A stretch of 64,000 nt of DNA, taken from Muricea muricata. Taxonomy: Eukaryota; Cnidaria; Anthozoa; Malacalcyonacea; Plexauridae. The notes below the pieces were generated by a model. The model searched no databases, was not told the DNA's origin, and was given only the letters and a program-made list of their open reading frames with translations. Within the stretch, counting starts at the first letter, position 1, and every line of letters starts with the position of its first letter. The position numbers were made by a program, and so were the translations under genes. The stretch lies in the NCBI GenBank assembly GCA_963855995.1, contig OY979716.1, positions 34,045,094-34,109,093 on the forward strand, given 5' to 3'. This document shows positions 44,646 to 55,951 of the stretch, one piece after another.

Positions 44646-46882
44646 TCCTGTATAGGGTTTTGTATGCATTTCATTTACCAGAGATAATCTCAACTGTTTT
44701 AGGGTAAAATGACCATGTCGGTCAACATGGCATATGTGCCAAAACCTGAATCCGGGACGAAAGTCCTCAAAATGACCCCGCCCTAAAACGGCAGTGTTGA
44801 CATAGCTGTAACTTCAGACCAATGCAAGCAACAGCCTTTCTGAAGTGCTTATAGTGTTTAGAAGGATTGCTTATAGGGGTGGTTATTAGACGCAAAACAT
44901 TGCCTAGCTATAATATATTCCAAGAAAATCACCATTCAACATGCCAGGTCAACAGCTAATTATGCATAAAATCACTAAAATCGCTGGTAGAAATTAAATT
45001 TACATATTTCCTACAAAAAATTATTATAACATGAAAAACCATGTTCAATTGAATCAAATTATTGCAGATTTCAAAAGGATTGACATTATCTTGTTGATAT
45101 ACAAGGCATTGTACTTCACTTACCCCCCGCAAAAACACGATTTCAGCCATATTTTCCGTCTTGTTTTCTTTTTTATCGCCGAGTAGCCGAAGTCTCATAC
45201 AATTCTTGTACTTTTCCATAATCACAGATGACCAAAGAACAACTCAGCCCATTTTCTACTTGTTCTGAGACTGTGCCGTCTACTTTATCTTCGATTTGGT
45301 ATCCTCGACAACTAGCCAAAATTGCCGCCATTATTAAGTCCTGCCGCTTTTGTGTCCGATAAATGTGACTTCTTCGTCTTCCTGTGTATTTATATTATGT
45401 AATCCAACAGTACTTTATACTATTGAATTTCTAAAGGTGATTTCGTAAACTTCTATCAAATTTAAATATAAAAATCCACCCACATAAAATCGAGTGTCTT
45501 CAAGCTTCGAAATAATTTGAAAGTCACGCGCAATCGTCACGAAAATTCCTCGTGGGCGACCATACCGGGGGAGTGAATATTTTCACGAATACGTTTGCTT
45601 GGTTTGCTTGTTCATATTTGCGTGTTGTTTTGTTTTTAAGCTAAGTACAAGAGAATCTGACAGTTTTGCATTCCCTCTATTTTTATTTTCAGGGCTATGT
45701 CACTGCAGTGACAATACGTACGTTAAATTTTAAAACAATAGTGGCTTTTATTTGCTTAGACGCTTAGTTATGTTTTACTTTGGCATAAAAAAAACCGCCC
45801 TTTAAATAAAAATGCGAAAAATACATAAGTCTGTCCGATTTTCTGGTAGTTAAAGCTAAAAAACAAAGCAATACGCAAATATACATCAAAATATAATAAT
45901 ATGAAATGTTAAGCAAACGTATTCGTGAAAATATTCACTCCCCCCGGTATAGTCGCCACGAGGAATTTTCGTGACGATTGCGCGTGACTTTCAAATTATT
46001 TCGAAGCTTGAAGACACTCGATTTTATGTGGGTGGATTTTTATATTTAAATTTGATAGAAGTTTACAAAATCACCTTTAGAAATTCAGTAGTTTAAAGTA
46101 CTGTTGGATTACTTAATATAAATATACAGGAAGACGAAGAAGTCACATTTATCGGACACAAAAGCGGCAAGACTTCACAATGGCGGCAATTTTAGCTAAT
46201 TGTCGAGGATACCAAATCGAAGATAAAGTAGAAGGCACAGTCTCAGAACAAGTAGAAAATGGGCTGAGTTGTTCTTTGGTCATCTGTGATTATGGGAAAG
46301 TACAAGAATTGTATGAGACTTCGGCCACTCGGCGATAAAAAAGCAAACAAGACGGAAAATATGGCTGAAATCGTGTTTACGCGGGGGGGGGGGGGTAAGT
46401 GAAATACAATGCCTTGTATATCAACAAGATAATGTCAATCCTTTTGAATTCTGCAATAATTGGATTCAATTGAACATGGTTTTTCATGTTATAATAATTT
46501 TTGTAGGAAATATGTAAATTTAATTTCTGCCGACGATTTTAGTGATTTTATGCATAATTAGCTGTTGACCTGGCATGTTGAATGGTGATTTTCTTGGAAT
46601 ATATTATAGCTAGGCAATGTTTTGCTTCTAATAACCACCCCTATAAACAACCCTTATAAACACTATAAGCACTTCAGAAAGGCTGTTGCTTGCATTGGTC
46701 TGAAGTTAGAGCTATGTCGACTCTGCCGTTTTAGGGCGGGGTCATTTTGAGGACTTTCGTCCCGGATTCAGGTTTTGGCACATATGCCATGTTGACCGAC
46801 ATGGTCATTTAACCTTAAAACAGTTGAGATTATCTCTGGTAAATGAAATGCATACAAAACCCTATACAGAACCTAGACTAGC
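44637..46882. repeat. 2.2 kb near-palindrome (inverted repeat with about 0.3 kb loop)
   Basis: The left arm 44637-45601 and right arm 45910-46882 are reverse complements with only scattered differences: CTGTATAGGGTTTTGTATGC at 44648 is mirrored near 46860, TTGACCTGGCATGTTGAATG near 46562 mirrors 44942, and GAATATTTTCACGAATACG near 45575 mirrors 45920. Weaker homology continues into the loop (TTTGCGTGTTGTTTTGTTTT). No TIR element signature or TSD is obvious; the ends lie in two related gene fragments. Differences include a G-run of 12 at 46384 and small indels. No coding capacity is seen. Confidence 0.9.
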
Positions 46883-47280
46883 GCTCATGTGGTAATTGAA
46901 CCATCACGTTCCGTCAAATTTGAAACGACTCAAACGAGTGCTCTTGTTGTCAAGAAATGGATAAGTGTGATCAGTCATTGTCAGATGAATGGGTGCCTCA
47001 AGGCTCGGAAGCTCAAAAATGTATAACATTGCATCCAGCTTTTAATACTGCTTGTCTTGATAGATGGTCTGATCATTGCGTTTGGCATCTGGGAAGTACA
47101 GAACCATTGATAAAAAAGGTTATCAGCAAACTGGTTCAGAACGATGCTGGAATTCAGGCAACATTATATTTGATGATGTTTTACAATGTTCTTACGTTCT
47201 CTCATAAAATTAATGTATTTCTAAATTTAGAAACTATTTCAAAATTTTTACAGGCTCATGAGAAGTGTGGCATATCGTGA
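46883..47280 (+). pseudogene. P2X7-like C-terminal-domain protein, fragment 2
   Basis: The frame reads SCGN-stop-TITFRQI-stop-NDSNECSCCQEMDK and then SLSDEWVPQGSEAQKCITLHPAFNTACLDRW, ending with a stop at 47280. It is a diverged paralogue of fragment 1 (NECCCCQDMEK ... LSDEWVPQ shared) and extends beyond it into the HPAFNxxCLxxW block typical of the domain. Two TGA codons stand where fragment 1 has Cys or another residue. It begins exactly where the right arm of the palindrome ends. The YRQ..W..G segment that closes the domain is not found. Confidence 0.65.
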
Positions 47281-47383
47281 ATTTATGCACCTCGTGTACA
47301 TAATTTTTAAAATATATATATTATTATACATAATATTATTATACATAGTCAAATATAATGACTCAATTGCAAAGCTTTAATGC

Positions 47384-48303
47384 CTACCCAAAATATTGTT
47401 TTATGACTGTTAGTTTAGTAGAGTAACTTGAACCCAATTTTCGACTGTCCTTTACATTCTTTTGCCCTTCCATTAGGTTTTTGCATGTGCGGCAGTATCT
47501 TGCTCTTTTGGGTGCAGAATCTGTTGAAAGGGACTGGGTAGCTGAAAAAAAATTATATACCTTTGAGATGAGCAGACACATTGATAGATATATTTTTGTT
47601 TAGCTGCATTAGAATATTAAACTGTACCAGGAACCAGGTACAATCGGCAATTTTGTAGTTGAAAACAAAACACATGGTTTGACTTCCGGTGAGTGATTCT
47701 TTCAAAGTGTGAATCAAGTCACCTTCTATATCAAGCTCTGACAGATGCGCAACTCTTTCAGAAGCTGCTGTTTCTTCATCAATCTCATATATGGTTTTGG
47801 TCACGTTTTCTTTTAGCAGACCCCTAATAGCCTATTTAAAAAAGACTCATATTTGTGACACGAAAGCGTGACAATAAAAGCAATGTGAAGTAAATACAGA
47901 AATATAATATGTACATATTTGTTCAATTTTACTTACATTGCGATGCTTTCTGGTTGAACGCAAATCAGCACTGCTAATGTCATTGTCAACATTGCTAGGT
48001 TCAGCTTTCTGGCTGTGTATAGAAGGGACAGCATCCTTTTTCAAAACCGCGCGACTAACGAAAGCCGTCCCTGGAATTGCAATAAATGGGCTTTCGAAAT
48101 CATCGGCTTTAAAATGTTGTGAACATATGCGTGATGCATCTGTGGGAGACCATTTCGCACGTTTCGTCCGCACAAACGCGATCCAAAGTCTGCGTCTTTT
48201 CCTCTCGGAATCATTGTCTTCAGGAAATTTATGAAGACCAGTAAATACTCTTGGAAGGGTCTGGAAGATTTGAACAACCAGCCGCTACACATCTATTAGG
48301 CAT
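47384..48303 (-). pseudogene. THAP-domain gene remnant
   Basis: ATG 48303 opens MPNRCVAAGCSNLPDPSK, with the first Cys pair of a THAP domain. A single extra base near 48255 shifts the frame; the rest reads HKFPEDNDSERKRRRLWIAF, then WSPTDASRICSQHFKADDF and LKKDAVPSIHS, completing the C2CH motif and the AVPS end. Further exons are suggested at 47804-47700 (ENVTKTIYEIDEETA...) and 47540-47400 (KRARYCRTCKN) but their links are uncertain. THAP proteins bind DNA; the gene could be a host gene or a transposon gene. With the extra base removed the domain would be complete, so a sequencing error is possible. Confidence 0.65.
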
Positions 48304-49248
48304 TTTTTCGCGCAAAAGGCAAGAAAACAATCAACTGCGGCAAATTGCGGTATAGATGTAAATAGAATTTGCAAATTACTGAAGGCACGAGTTACTCCTG
48401 CTACGTCACTCGACTCAACCCTCCGGGAAGTCATTTCGCACGGCCAAAATTGAACTAATGATGAAATATGCGCTATTTTGCACTTTCGGGGCGCAAAATA
48501 AATGCGAAAGACAGTGCCAAATGAATTTATTTCCAGACAATTCCACCATTTGAAGGCTCTACTCCTCATTCATTGATAAATTAAAAAAAATTGGGTGATA
48601 GGCACTTTAAAGGTTGTCTTTTCAAAAGCGTAAACTGTGACCTATGAGCCCGCAAGGGATCGTTAGGCTGTTGCTTATTTAGGCCCTGATGCTCAGGGAT
48701 TTATCTTTGCAGCATCTAAATTTACGGTCGTAAGTTTGCTAAATGGCCTCGATGCTGTTTCAAAGAAACTATTCCGAGTTTAGAGGTGAAAATAAACAAT
48801 AAACTGTCATCCCTTGCCGCTCATAGTTCAAAGTTTGGGCTTTTGCAAGGAAAATCTTTACTAAATTAGCCGTATATCAGTTAATTATCAGTATCGACAC
48901 ACAATGATTTTATTCACGACCCAACGTTTCGACACTCCAGTCTAATATCTTCAACGGATGCGAACTCATGTTGAAACTGGTGATCGTATACACGGGCAGC
49001 ATGACGGTTATAAGGCCACGAGTTTCTACATCAGATCATGTATCCATCAGATCATACCCTGATGAAGACACTAAACTGGAGAGTTGAAACGTCGGGTCGT
49101 TAATGCAATCATCGTGTGGCCATTGCATTCGCTGACTAAAAAATCTCGAATCCGCATTTGAAGTCATTACGAAAAAGGTCTAGTTGATGTACTCATGAGC
49201 TTGATAAATTTATTGCATGTCATTTAACAGACATTTACAATTTTATAG
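48304..49248. other. spacer with an inverted pair of hammerhead-like motifs
   Basis: 48915-48965 (minus) and 49055-49110 (plus) hold the same motif facing each other: CTGATGAAGACAC, a loop with ACTGGAG and GTTGAAAC, then GTCGGGTCGT. On the minus copy the stem GACACT/AGTGTC is preserved only in the half ACTGGAGTGTCGAAAC. Upstream of the caspase exon a splice acceptor TTTTATAG ends at 49248. Confidence 0.5.
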
Positions 49249-50102
49249 GAGCAGTTTCAATTGAGGAGTTGAGTCAAATGATCAAAGATCTTAAAGTGGA
49301 GCCTCCATACAATATCCAAAGAGGATATGCATTGATTATCATCAATGACAAATTCAAACAAATGAGAAATCCTGATCGTCCCGGCGCTCTGGTCGACTTG
49401 GATAACATCAAAGCGTTTTGCGATAAAGTTGGGATTACTGTTGCAGATAATCGATATCAAACTCGTAATCTCTCTTTTGCTGGCATGGCTGGGCTTTTTG
49501 AAGAAGTGTCCAAGCAAGATTTCAAAGATTACGATGCGTTCTTTTGTTTTATTTCGAGCCATGGAAGCCAAGAGGGAATTTTGGGAATCGATAGAATTGC
49601 TATTACCATCAACCAAATTGTTGATCTAATTATGAAGAACGAGTCTTTAGCAAACAAACCAAAATTGTTTTTCTTCCAAAACTGCAGGGGAAGCAGAGAA
49701 AATGTGGGACAACACGTGGCTCCTCGTAAACTTCCACAAGAGGATATGGATTTGTCCGACGACGATACCAGTAACTCTGCAACGATTCCTACTCACGCGG
49801 ATACACTCATTGCCTGTTCAAGTTGGTCTGGGTTTAAATCTTACAGAGACCCAAGCGAAGGTTCATTGTTCATCACTGTGCTGACAAAAGTTTTATATGA
49901 ACATGCTAAAACTCAAAATTTGACAGAAATGCTTCAGACGGTGAACCGATTGCTTGCCAAATTTCATGATGGAAAAGGCAAAAGGCAAATGTCCTGTTTT
50001 ACAAGCTCCCTGCGGCGAACCGTTTGGATCAAAGATATCAACAGTGATCCAACTTCTGGCCAGGTAATCTCTTGCCTCAGTGGACAAAATTCAGAAACTT
50101 GA
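49249..50102 (+). CDS. caspase, last coding exon with the whole protease domain
   Basis: The exon starts after an acceptor AG at 49248; the first in-frame ATG is 49278, but the frame begins before it (AVSIEELSQ), so upstream exons are outside or unseen. It encodes the large and small subunits of a caspase: GYALIIINDKF, FCFISSHGSQEG with the catalytic His (49560), and FFQNCRGS with the catalytic Cys (49683), where the usual QACRG is QNCRG. The interdomain linker is rich in Asp (EDMDLSDDDTS), a likely cleavage site; the small subunit has SSWSGFKSYRDPSEGSLFI. The Cys-His pair is intact and no stop interrupts 280 codons. An aspartate-specific protease of the cell-death pathway; prodomain not seen. 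Confidence 0.93.
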
Positions 50103-50502
50103 AAATCCACACCAGTTATTGAACTTAGTGCATATAGTATCATAAACATAGAACAAACTATAGTGCAAGCATTATAAGGAGTGGCTACAAGGAAAAACAC
50201 GCGTTAAATATGCGTTAATTGCTAAATTAAAGCACTCCATAACTATTTCTGTTATGATTATTATAATCGCTCCGCCTTGAATCATAGGATGTCTTTTTGT
50301 ATTAGAGTAACTTATTACATTTCTGTTGCAGTACTAAAGAACAGACGAGTCCTAAATCCTAAGTTTTTGATTTGTGTAAAATTATTCTAAACCCATGATC
50401 GTGTAAACCTTAAATTTTTCTGTGTCATTCATGAAGTCAAATGTAAAGCACCTAGAAGAAGTGAAATTTGCAATTCTATATGTAGGCAATAATATTTACT
50501 TG

Positions 50503-50508
50503 AATAAA
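50503..50508 (+). terminator. polyadenylation signal of the caspase gene
   Basis: AATAAA, 400 bases after the stop codon at 50102 and just before the Harbinger element. Confidence 0.6.
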
Positions 50509-50770
50509 GTTTTAATTTAAAAATATTTGAAAATGGTAGTTATGTAGTGATGATAAAAAGCTGAGGCCGGTTGTTCGTACGCCGTTTAAATCACTAAACA
50601 CCGTTTAACTTGCTATCTATCGTGTAAAATTTAAACGCTTAAAAAATCGTGTTGGTCGTAGGCCGTTTAGCACTATCCACCGTATAAATTTTGTCTCAAC
50701 GGTGGCTAAGATATACGGTCTCATGAGACCGTTTAAGTCCCTAAACAGCGGATAAAATGCCGATTTTTTA

Positions 50771-52076
50771 ATGCTCTGTTTTTACAGAGTACCTGGTGTA
50801 AATTATTTTTATGTTCTTCCAAGAGCAAATAGACATGCAGAGAGAATATTTAGGCGTGAAATTGAAAATATTTTGTTGTATTATAATGATAATGAGTTAC
50901 GGCAGCGATATCGTTTCGGTAGGCAAACGATTGTATTTATAACACGTCTTTTGTAAGAGGAGATAAGTCCTGCAACAAACCGTAATCATGCTGTTTCTCC
51001 TACACAAAAAGTGTTGATAACACTGAGATCTCTGGCCACTGGAAGTTTCCAACAGGTCACTGGGGAAACAGGCGCTGGTTTAGACAAGTCAACCTTCAGT
51101 AGAATCATTCGGCAGGTAACCGTGGCGTTGTGTCGAAAAATGAACCAGTTCATACGATTCCCCCGAACACAACATGAACGCGAGGCAACAAACCAAGGTT
51201 TTTACGATATCGCCAATTTTCCTTGTGCCATTGGCTGTGTTGATGCAACCCATATCCGAATAATAGCTCCAACTGACAATGAGTGGGATTTTGTAAACAG
51301 AAAGAGGTATCACAGCATCAATGTACAAGGCATTTGTGATCACAAAGGTACTTTACACTTTATTACATAATTAAGTAAACAAACAATGTTCGTTAATTAA
51401 AATACAAAATATTGAAGGGCGGGATGGGGGTGTGATTGTCATTATTGATGCCAGATGCTGAAATATGGCGATTCTTTTGAGTCAATTTCTAGAAAGATAA
51501 GGAAATCTCCGTTAATACAATATAGTCCTTTTAAATTTGTTATTTGATAATATAAATTGAAAAAATATCATCTTGATTTTTTCTATCATTATGTATTAAT
51601 ACAAGGAAAATGTGTCAAAGTGATTTATACCGGTATTTACTTCTTTGTGGGAAAGTTTACAAATGTAGTTGAAAAATGGCAAGGGTTGACCCATGACAGT
51701 CATATTTTTCGGATATCTCATATTGGACAGGAGTTGGAAGGAACAAATTTTGAAAACGGTGCTCTCATTGGATATAGTGGGTATGCCTGTTTGCCGTATC
51801 TAATGACCCAAAATCAAGAACCAGGAACACCATCCCAGAGAGGATTCAACCGAGCTCTTCGAACCACAAGATCAATAATCGAGAGGTCCTTTGGAATTCT
51901 AAAACGCCGCTTCCATATTTTACTGTAGCATGTTGCATTCTTCACAACATAGCTATATTGAAAACAATGAGCCTTTACGTGATGAGATAGAAGAACACCC
52001 CAATGTTAATATTCCTTTTGCAGGTGTTGAAACAGGGCAAGGTGTGAGAAACCACATTGCAAACACATACTTTTAA
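50771..52076 (+). pseudogene. PIF/Harbinger transposase, copy 1 (dead)
   Basis: Same gene structure as copy 2: exon 1 from ATG 50771 to the donor AAAG|GTACTT near 51345, and exon 2 from about 51650. Damage seen directly: a TAA early in exon 1 (after TRLL, about 50955); the acceptor AG lost (TTTGTGGGA instead of TTGTAGGA); the second catalytic Asp replaced (GYSGYA versus GDSGYA in copy 2); and a deletion of about 15 codons after FGILKRRFH. The first Asp is kept (VDATHIRI). Confidence 0.85.
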
Positions 52077-52641
52077 ATAAGAACTGCTATAATCACTTTA
52101 TATTTCAACAGTTTCTATACCAATATTTACACTGATTGCGCAATTATATTTGTCAATAAATTAATGATATGCAAAAATGTTCAACTTATAAATGATAAGT
52201 TAATACACAACAAATATATACTTTGAGTTTATATATACAATAATAATTATAAAGATTTATCTGTAAATAGTTGTAAATAAGACCATGTAAAGTCTGTTCG
52301 GCTCATAACAAAAACAAGTTTTTGGACCTTAGCACAAAGCATTGGAATTTGAATTAAATGAAAACGAAACTTTGCATTGTTATGATCATTTTCATTCGAT
52401 ATAAATTCCATCGTTCAGAGGCCGGTTGTTCGTACGCCGTTTAACTGGCTAACCACCGTTTAACTAGCTATCCACCGTATAAAAATTAAACGCTTCAAAA
52501 ATCGCGTTGTTCGAAGCCCGTTTAGCGCTATCCACCGGTTAAATTTTGGCTATCTATCGGATAAATTTAAACGGTGTCGTGAGACCGTTTAAATCTCTAT
52601 CCGGTGGATAAATTCTCCGAGTTTTGCAGTTTTTTGACAAA

Positions 52642-54947
52642 ATGGCAATGTACAGATTACCTGGCATCCATTTCTATGTTCTTCCTCGAGTAAATAGACA
52701 CGCCGACAGAAATTTTAGGCGTGAAATAGACGATGTTTTGTTGTACTATACCGATAATGAGCTAAGACAACGCTATCGTTTCGGCAGACATACTATTGAG
52801 CACATAACACGTCTTTTACGCGATGATATATCTCCAATGACAAACCGCAACCATTCTGTTTCTGCGACACGACAAGTGCTGATAACATTGAGACCCCTTG
52901 CGTCAGCAAGTTTTCAACAAGTAATTGGAGACTCAGTCGCTGGACTAGACAAGTCCACAGTCAGTAGAATAGTTCGTCGGGTAACTCTAGCTTTGGCTCA
53001 AAGAGTAGACCAGTTCATACGGTTTCCTCAAACGCAAGAAGAACGCGACGTAGCAAAGCAAGGTTTTTACAACATTGCCAATTTTCCTTGTGCAATCGGT
53101 TGCATTGATGGTACACATATTCGTATAGTTGCTCCAACTGAAAACGAGTGGGATTTCGTGAATCGAAAGAGGTACCATAGCATAAATGTACAAGGAATTT
53201 GTGATCACAAAGGTAACTTCAATAGCAGCTGGGAAATTTGTCTGAGCATGCGCCAGATAAGCCTGCGTGAACGCGTGGAAATTGCGTGATTTACGCGTGA
53301 TATTTAAAAATCATATAACAAACATGGATCACAAGTATTTTCAATGGACTAAACGACCTTTTAGCGTAATTTTTAAGAGCACGCTAACAAATCAGGTGAG
53401 TAGATATAAACATGAAGACCAAGTTTGAGCTAAAATCATTTTGGAGCAAAAGGCTGATTTTTTAAAATTCGGCTCAAACTAGTCAACGCTCGTACTCGAA
53501 CAACAATACAAAAATGTCACTGAAATCGATCGACTAAACGCATTAGTCAATTGAAAAATATCTTTACCATTTGTACGAAAACATTTATACAGTATCAAAG
53601 ACATCATTTCGCTCATGGCCCACGTGATTGTGGATGTTTTATCACTTTCACGACCATTTCAACAACAACCGTAATTTAAAGTACTTTTCCGGTAGCGAGT
53701 TTCACAACAAACTATAGGCCATGAGCGGAATTTATATAACAAAAAATATGGTTTCAAAAGGAACATAGACATGTTGGAAGTAACAGGAAACAAATATCTT
53801 TTTGGAGCAAAAGCTTAATTTTTCAGTATTAAGTCAAACGTAAATTCAACATCGCGCTTAATTTTTGGCAACCCTCTCACATGTCAAAGTCTGGAAATTT
53901 GCTTCAACAGACGATGTCATCACTTCAAAACATGATTAACTGACAGCTATATCAGTCCTTTACTGAAATCAATGAAAAACTGTGAACAAAATTATAACTG
54001 GCCCGTCAAAGAAACTAAATTCCGAACACCTCTGAAATCAATCTGTATTTCGCAAATAATATGCTAATTACATTTTGTGTTCAGCCGCCAGCAATATTTT
54101 TGCACAGCGGTGGCAAATTTCCCAGCTGCTAACTTCAATATAAAACAAGCAATTTCAGACATAACATTTTTACATCAAATATCCAAAATTCCTTAGAACT
54201 TGGCCCGGGATTACTAATTTTCCTTTGAAATGCTGAATAAGCAGAATGGGCATAGCCCATATAAACACATATACTAGAAGTTACTATCGCAAGGAAGGTG
54301 CTGCCGTACCACCTATGCAGCTATGCCTTGACTATACCAACTTATTAACATCATTTTACACACTGTACGAATGAATTTATTTTGTTTAAAACGTTTGAAA
54401 TTACAAAATAGGAAATGAGAATATAGTAGAACATTTCTAATTGCAGTTTTTGAAACTATACTTCTTGTGATCTCTTGTAGGAAAATTTATAAATGTTGTC
54501 GCAAGATGGCCTGGGTCTACCCATGATAGCCACATCTTTCGCAGTTCACACATTGGGCATCAGTTAGAGCACACAAATTTTGAAAATGGGGTGCTCATAG
54601 GAGATAGTGGCTATGCATGTTTACCCTACCTTATGACACCCTACCCAAATCCAGTAAACCCTTCCCAGAGAAGATTTAATCGAGCCCTACGAATTACCAG
54701 GTCCATCATTGAAAGGGCATTCGGCATTTTGAAACGGCGTTTCCATGTTATGCACTCTGAAGTGAGAATGACACCAGAGAGAGTTTGCACAATCACCATA
54801 GCATGTTGTATTCTCCACAACATAGCAATTGACAACAATGAGCCCACTCCTGAATATGAAGATGAAGAGCCTTTTGAAGATGTTGATTTTGTGGGGGTTG
54901 AAACCGGTCAAGTAGTGAGAGATCATCTTGCAAATATATACTTTTAA
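52642..54947 (+). CDS. PIF/Harbinger transposase, copy 2, two exons, intact
   Basis: Exon 1 52642-53212 (ATG to donor AAAG|GTAACT) and exon 2 54481-54947 (acceptor CTTGTAG, stop TAA) join in phase through a split Gly codon and give 345 residues. DDE domain: IGCIDGTHIRIVAP (first Asp), GSTHDSHIFR, LIGDSGYACLPYLMTPYP (second Asp), SIIERAFGILKRRFH (Glu), then CCILHNIA. The N-terminus MAMYRLPGIHFYVLPR and RYRFGRHTIEHITRLL match the helix-turn-helix region. All catalytic residues are kept and there is no internal stop, so splicing would give a full-length enzyme, provided the intron with its inserted element is still removed. Confidence 0.9.
53224..54130. mobile_element. 907-bp element with 9-bp target duplication, in the transposase intron
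   Basis: Inverted ends AGCAGCTGGGAAATTTG (53224-53240 and 54114-54130) are flanked by AACTTCAAT on both sides (53215-53223 and 54131-54139). It starts 11 bases after the splice donor. Nine-base duplications fit Mutator-like elements. No transposase. Confidence 0.85.
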
Positions 54948-55215
54948 AATATATTGATCATTACAAATTCTAATCCATTACATGTCTTCATGAAAATGAT
55001 ACACAATATATTATATACAGTGGCGCTGGCAGAGCGATAATTGAGGGGCCAAATATTCACATATTCATGTTCACAGACTGTAAAAACAATCGATTTCAAA
55101 AGAAATTAATTAGGCAGAACACATATATATATATGAATATTCGCCCCCCTCCCAATTATCATTCTGACGGCACCAGTAACATATACATTATTATACATTG
55201 CAGTTGTTTTATGCG

Positions 55216-55620
55216 TTGTGATTGGTCAGTTGTATGCAGATAAATGTGACTATCACACAATCTGCAGATAACTCAGTTATCTGCTAGCAGATAACTGAGT
55301 TATCTGCATGTTGAGCCTACGGTGCAGATTATTACAGTATGCGGTATTTGTTAGCATCAATGGTTGGCATGGCAACAACATTTTTTTTTCGGTTTCATGT
55401 TATGGCATTTCGCTTTTTAAGCTCTTCCGAAGACGAAATTCGTCAATTGCTTGAGGCAAAAGACTTACAATGTATAATAAAACAATTATTGGATGAGGTT
55501 TTTGTGATATGCAAAATTATCAATGTCTCGGTAAGAGTTATCTGCCTCGCCTTTGGCTCAGCTAATAACTCTTACCTAATTGATAATCCTGCATATCACA
55601 AAAACCTCATCCAATAATTG
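55216..55620 (+). repeat. palindrome-rich repeat with a small coding remnant
   Basis: Contains a palindrome of CAGATAACT(C/G)AGTTATCTG units at 55258-55305 and a long hairpin at 55480-55618 (CAATTATTGGATGAGGTTTT paired with its reverse at the other end). In the middle, FRFLSSSEDEIRQLLEAKDLQ (55408-55470) looks like the N-terminus of the Crypton/DUF3504 tyrosine-recombinase-like proteins common in cnidarians. A diverged copy is at 32380-32760. Confidence 0.55.
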
Positions 55621-55951
55621 TTTATTATATACAGTATATTATATATAATTTACTAATTATTTTAAAAAATTTCTGTAAATATTGAGAATTTAATTAATTT
55701 AAAGTAAATTCAAAGAATGGTCTGTAAATATTGAAAATTTAAAGTAATCCAAGTAACTTCTTAAATATTGACATCATACAGTAATTTAAATAATTTATGC
55801 ACTCAACAAACTTCTGTAAATATAATTGTCAAATAACAATGGTAGTCCACCCTGTCAATCTCCAAAAAATATTAAAGAATTATTGAATTGGTCTTAATTT
55901 GTCATCTAGGCCTAAATTCTTGATTTCATGCTCAGTCAATTCAATAATTGT

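Noticed and set aside
49257..49616. Minus-strand ORF opposite the caspase
   Set aside because: Shadow of the caspase exon.
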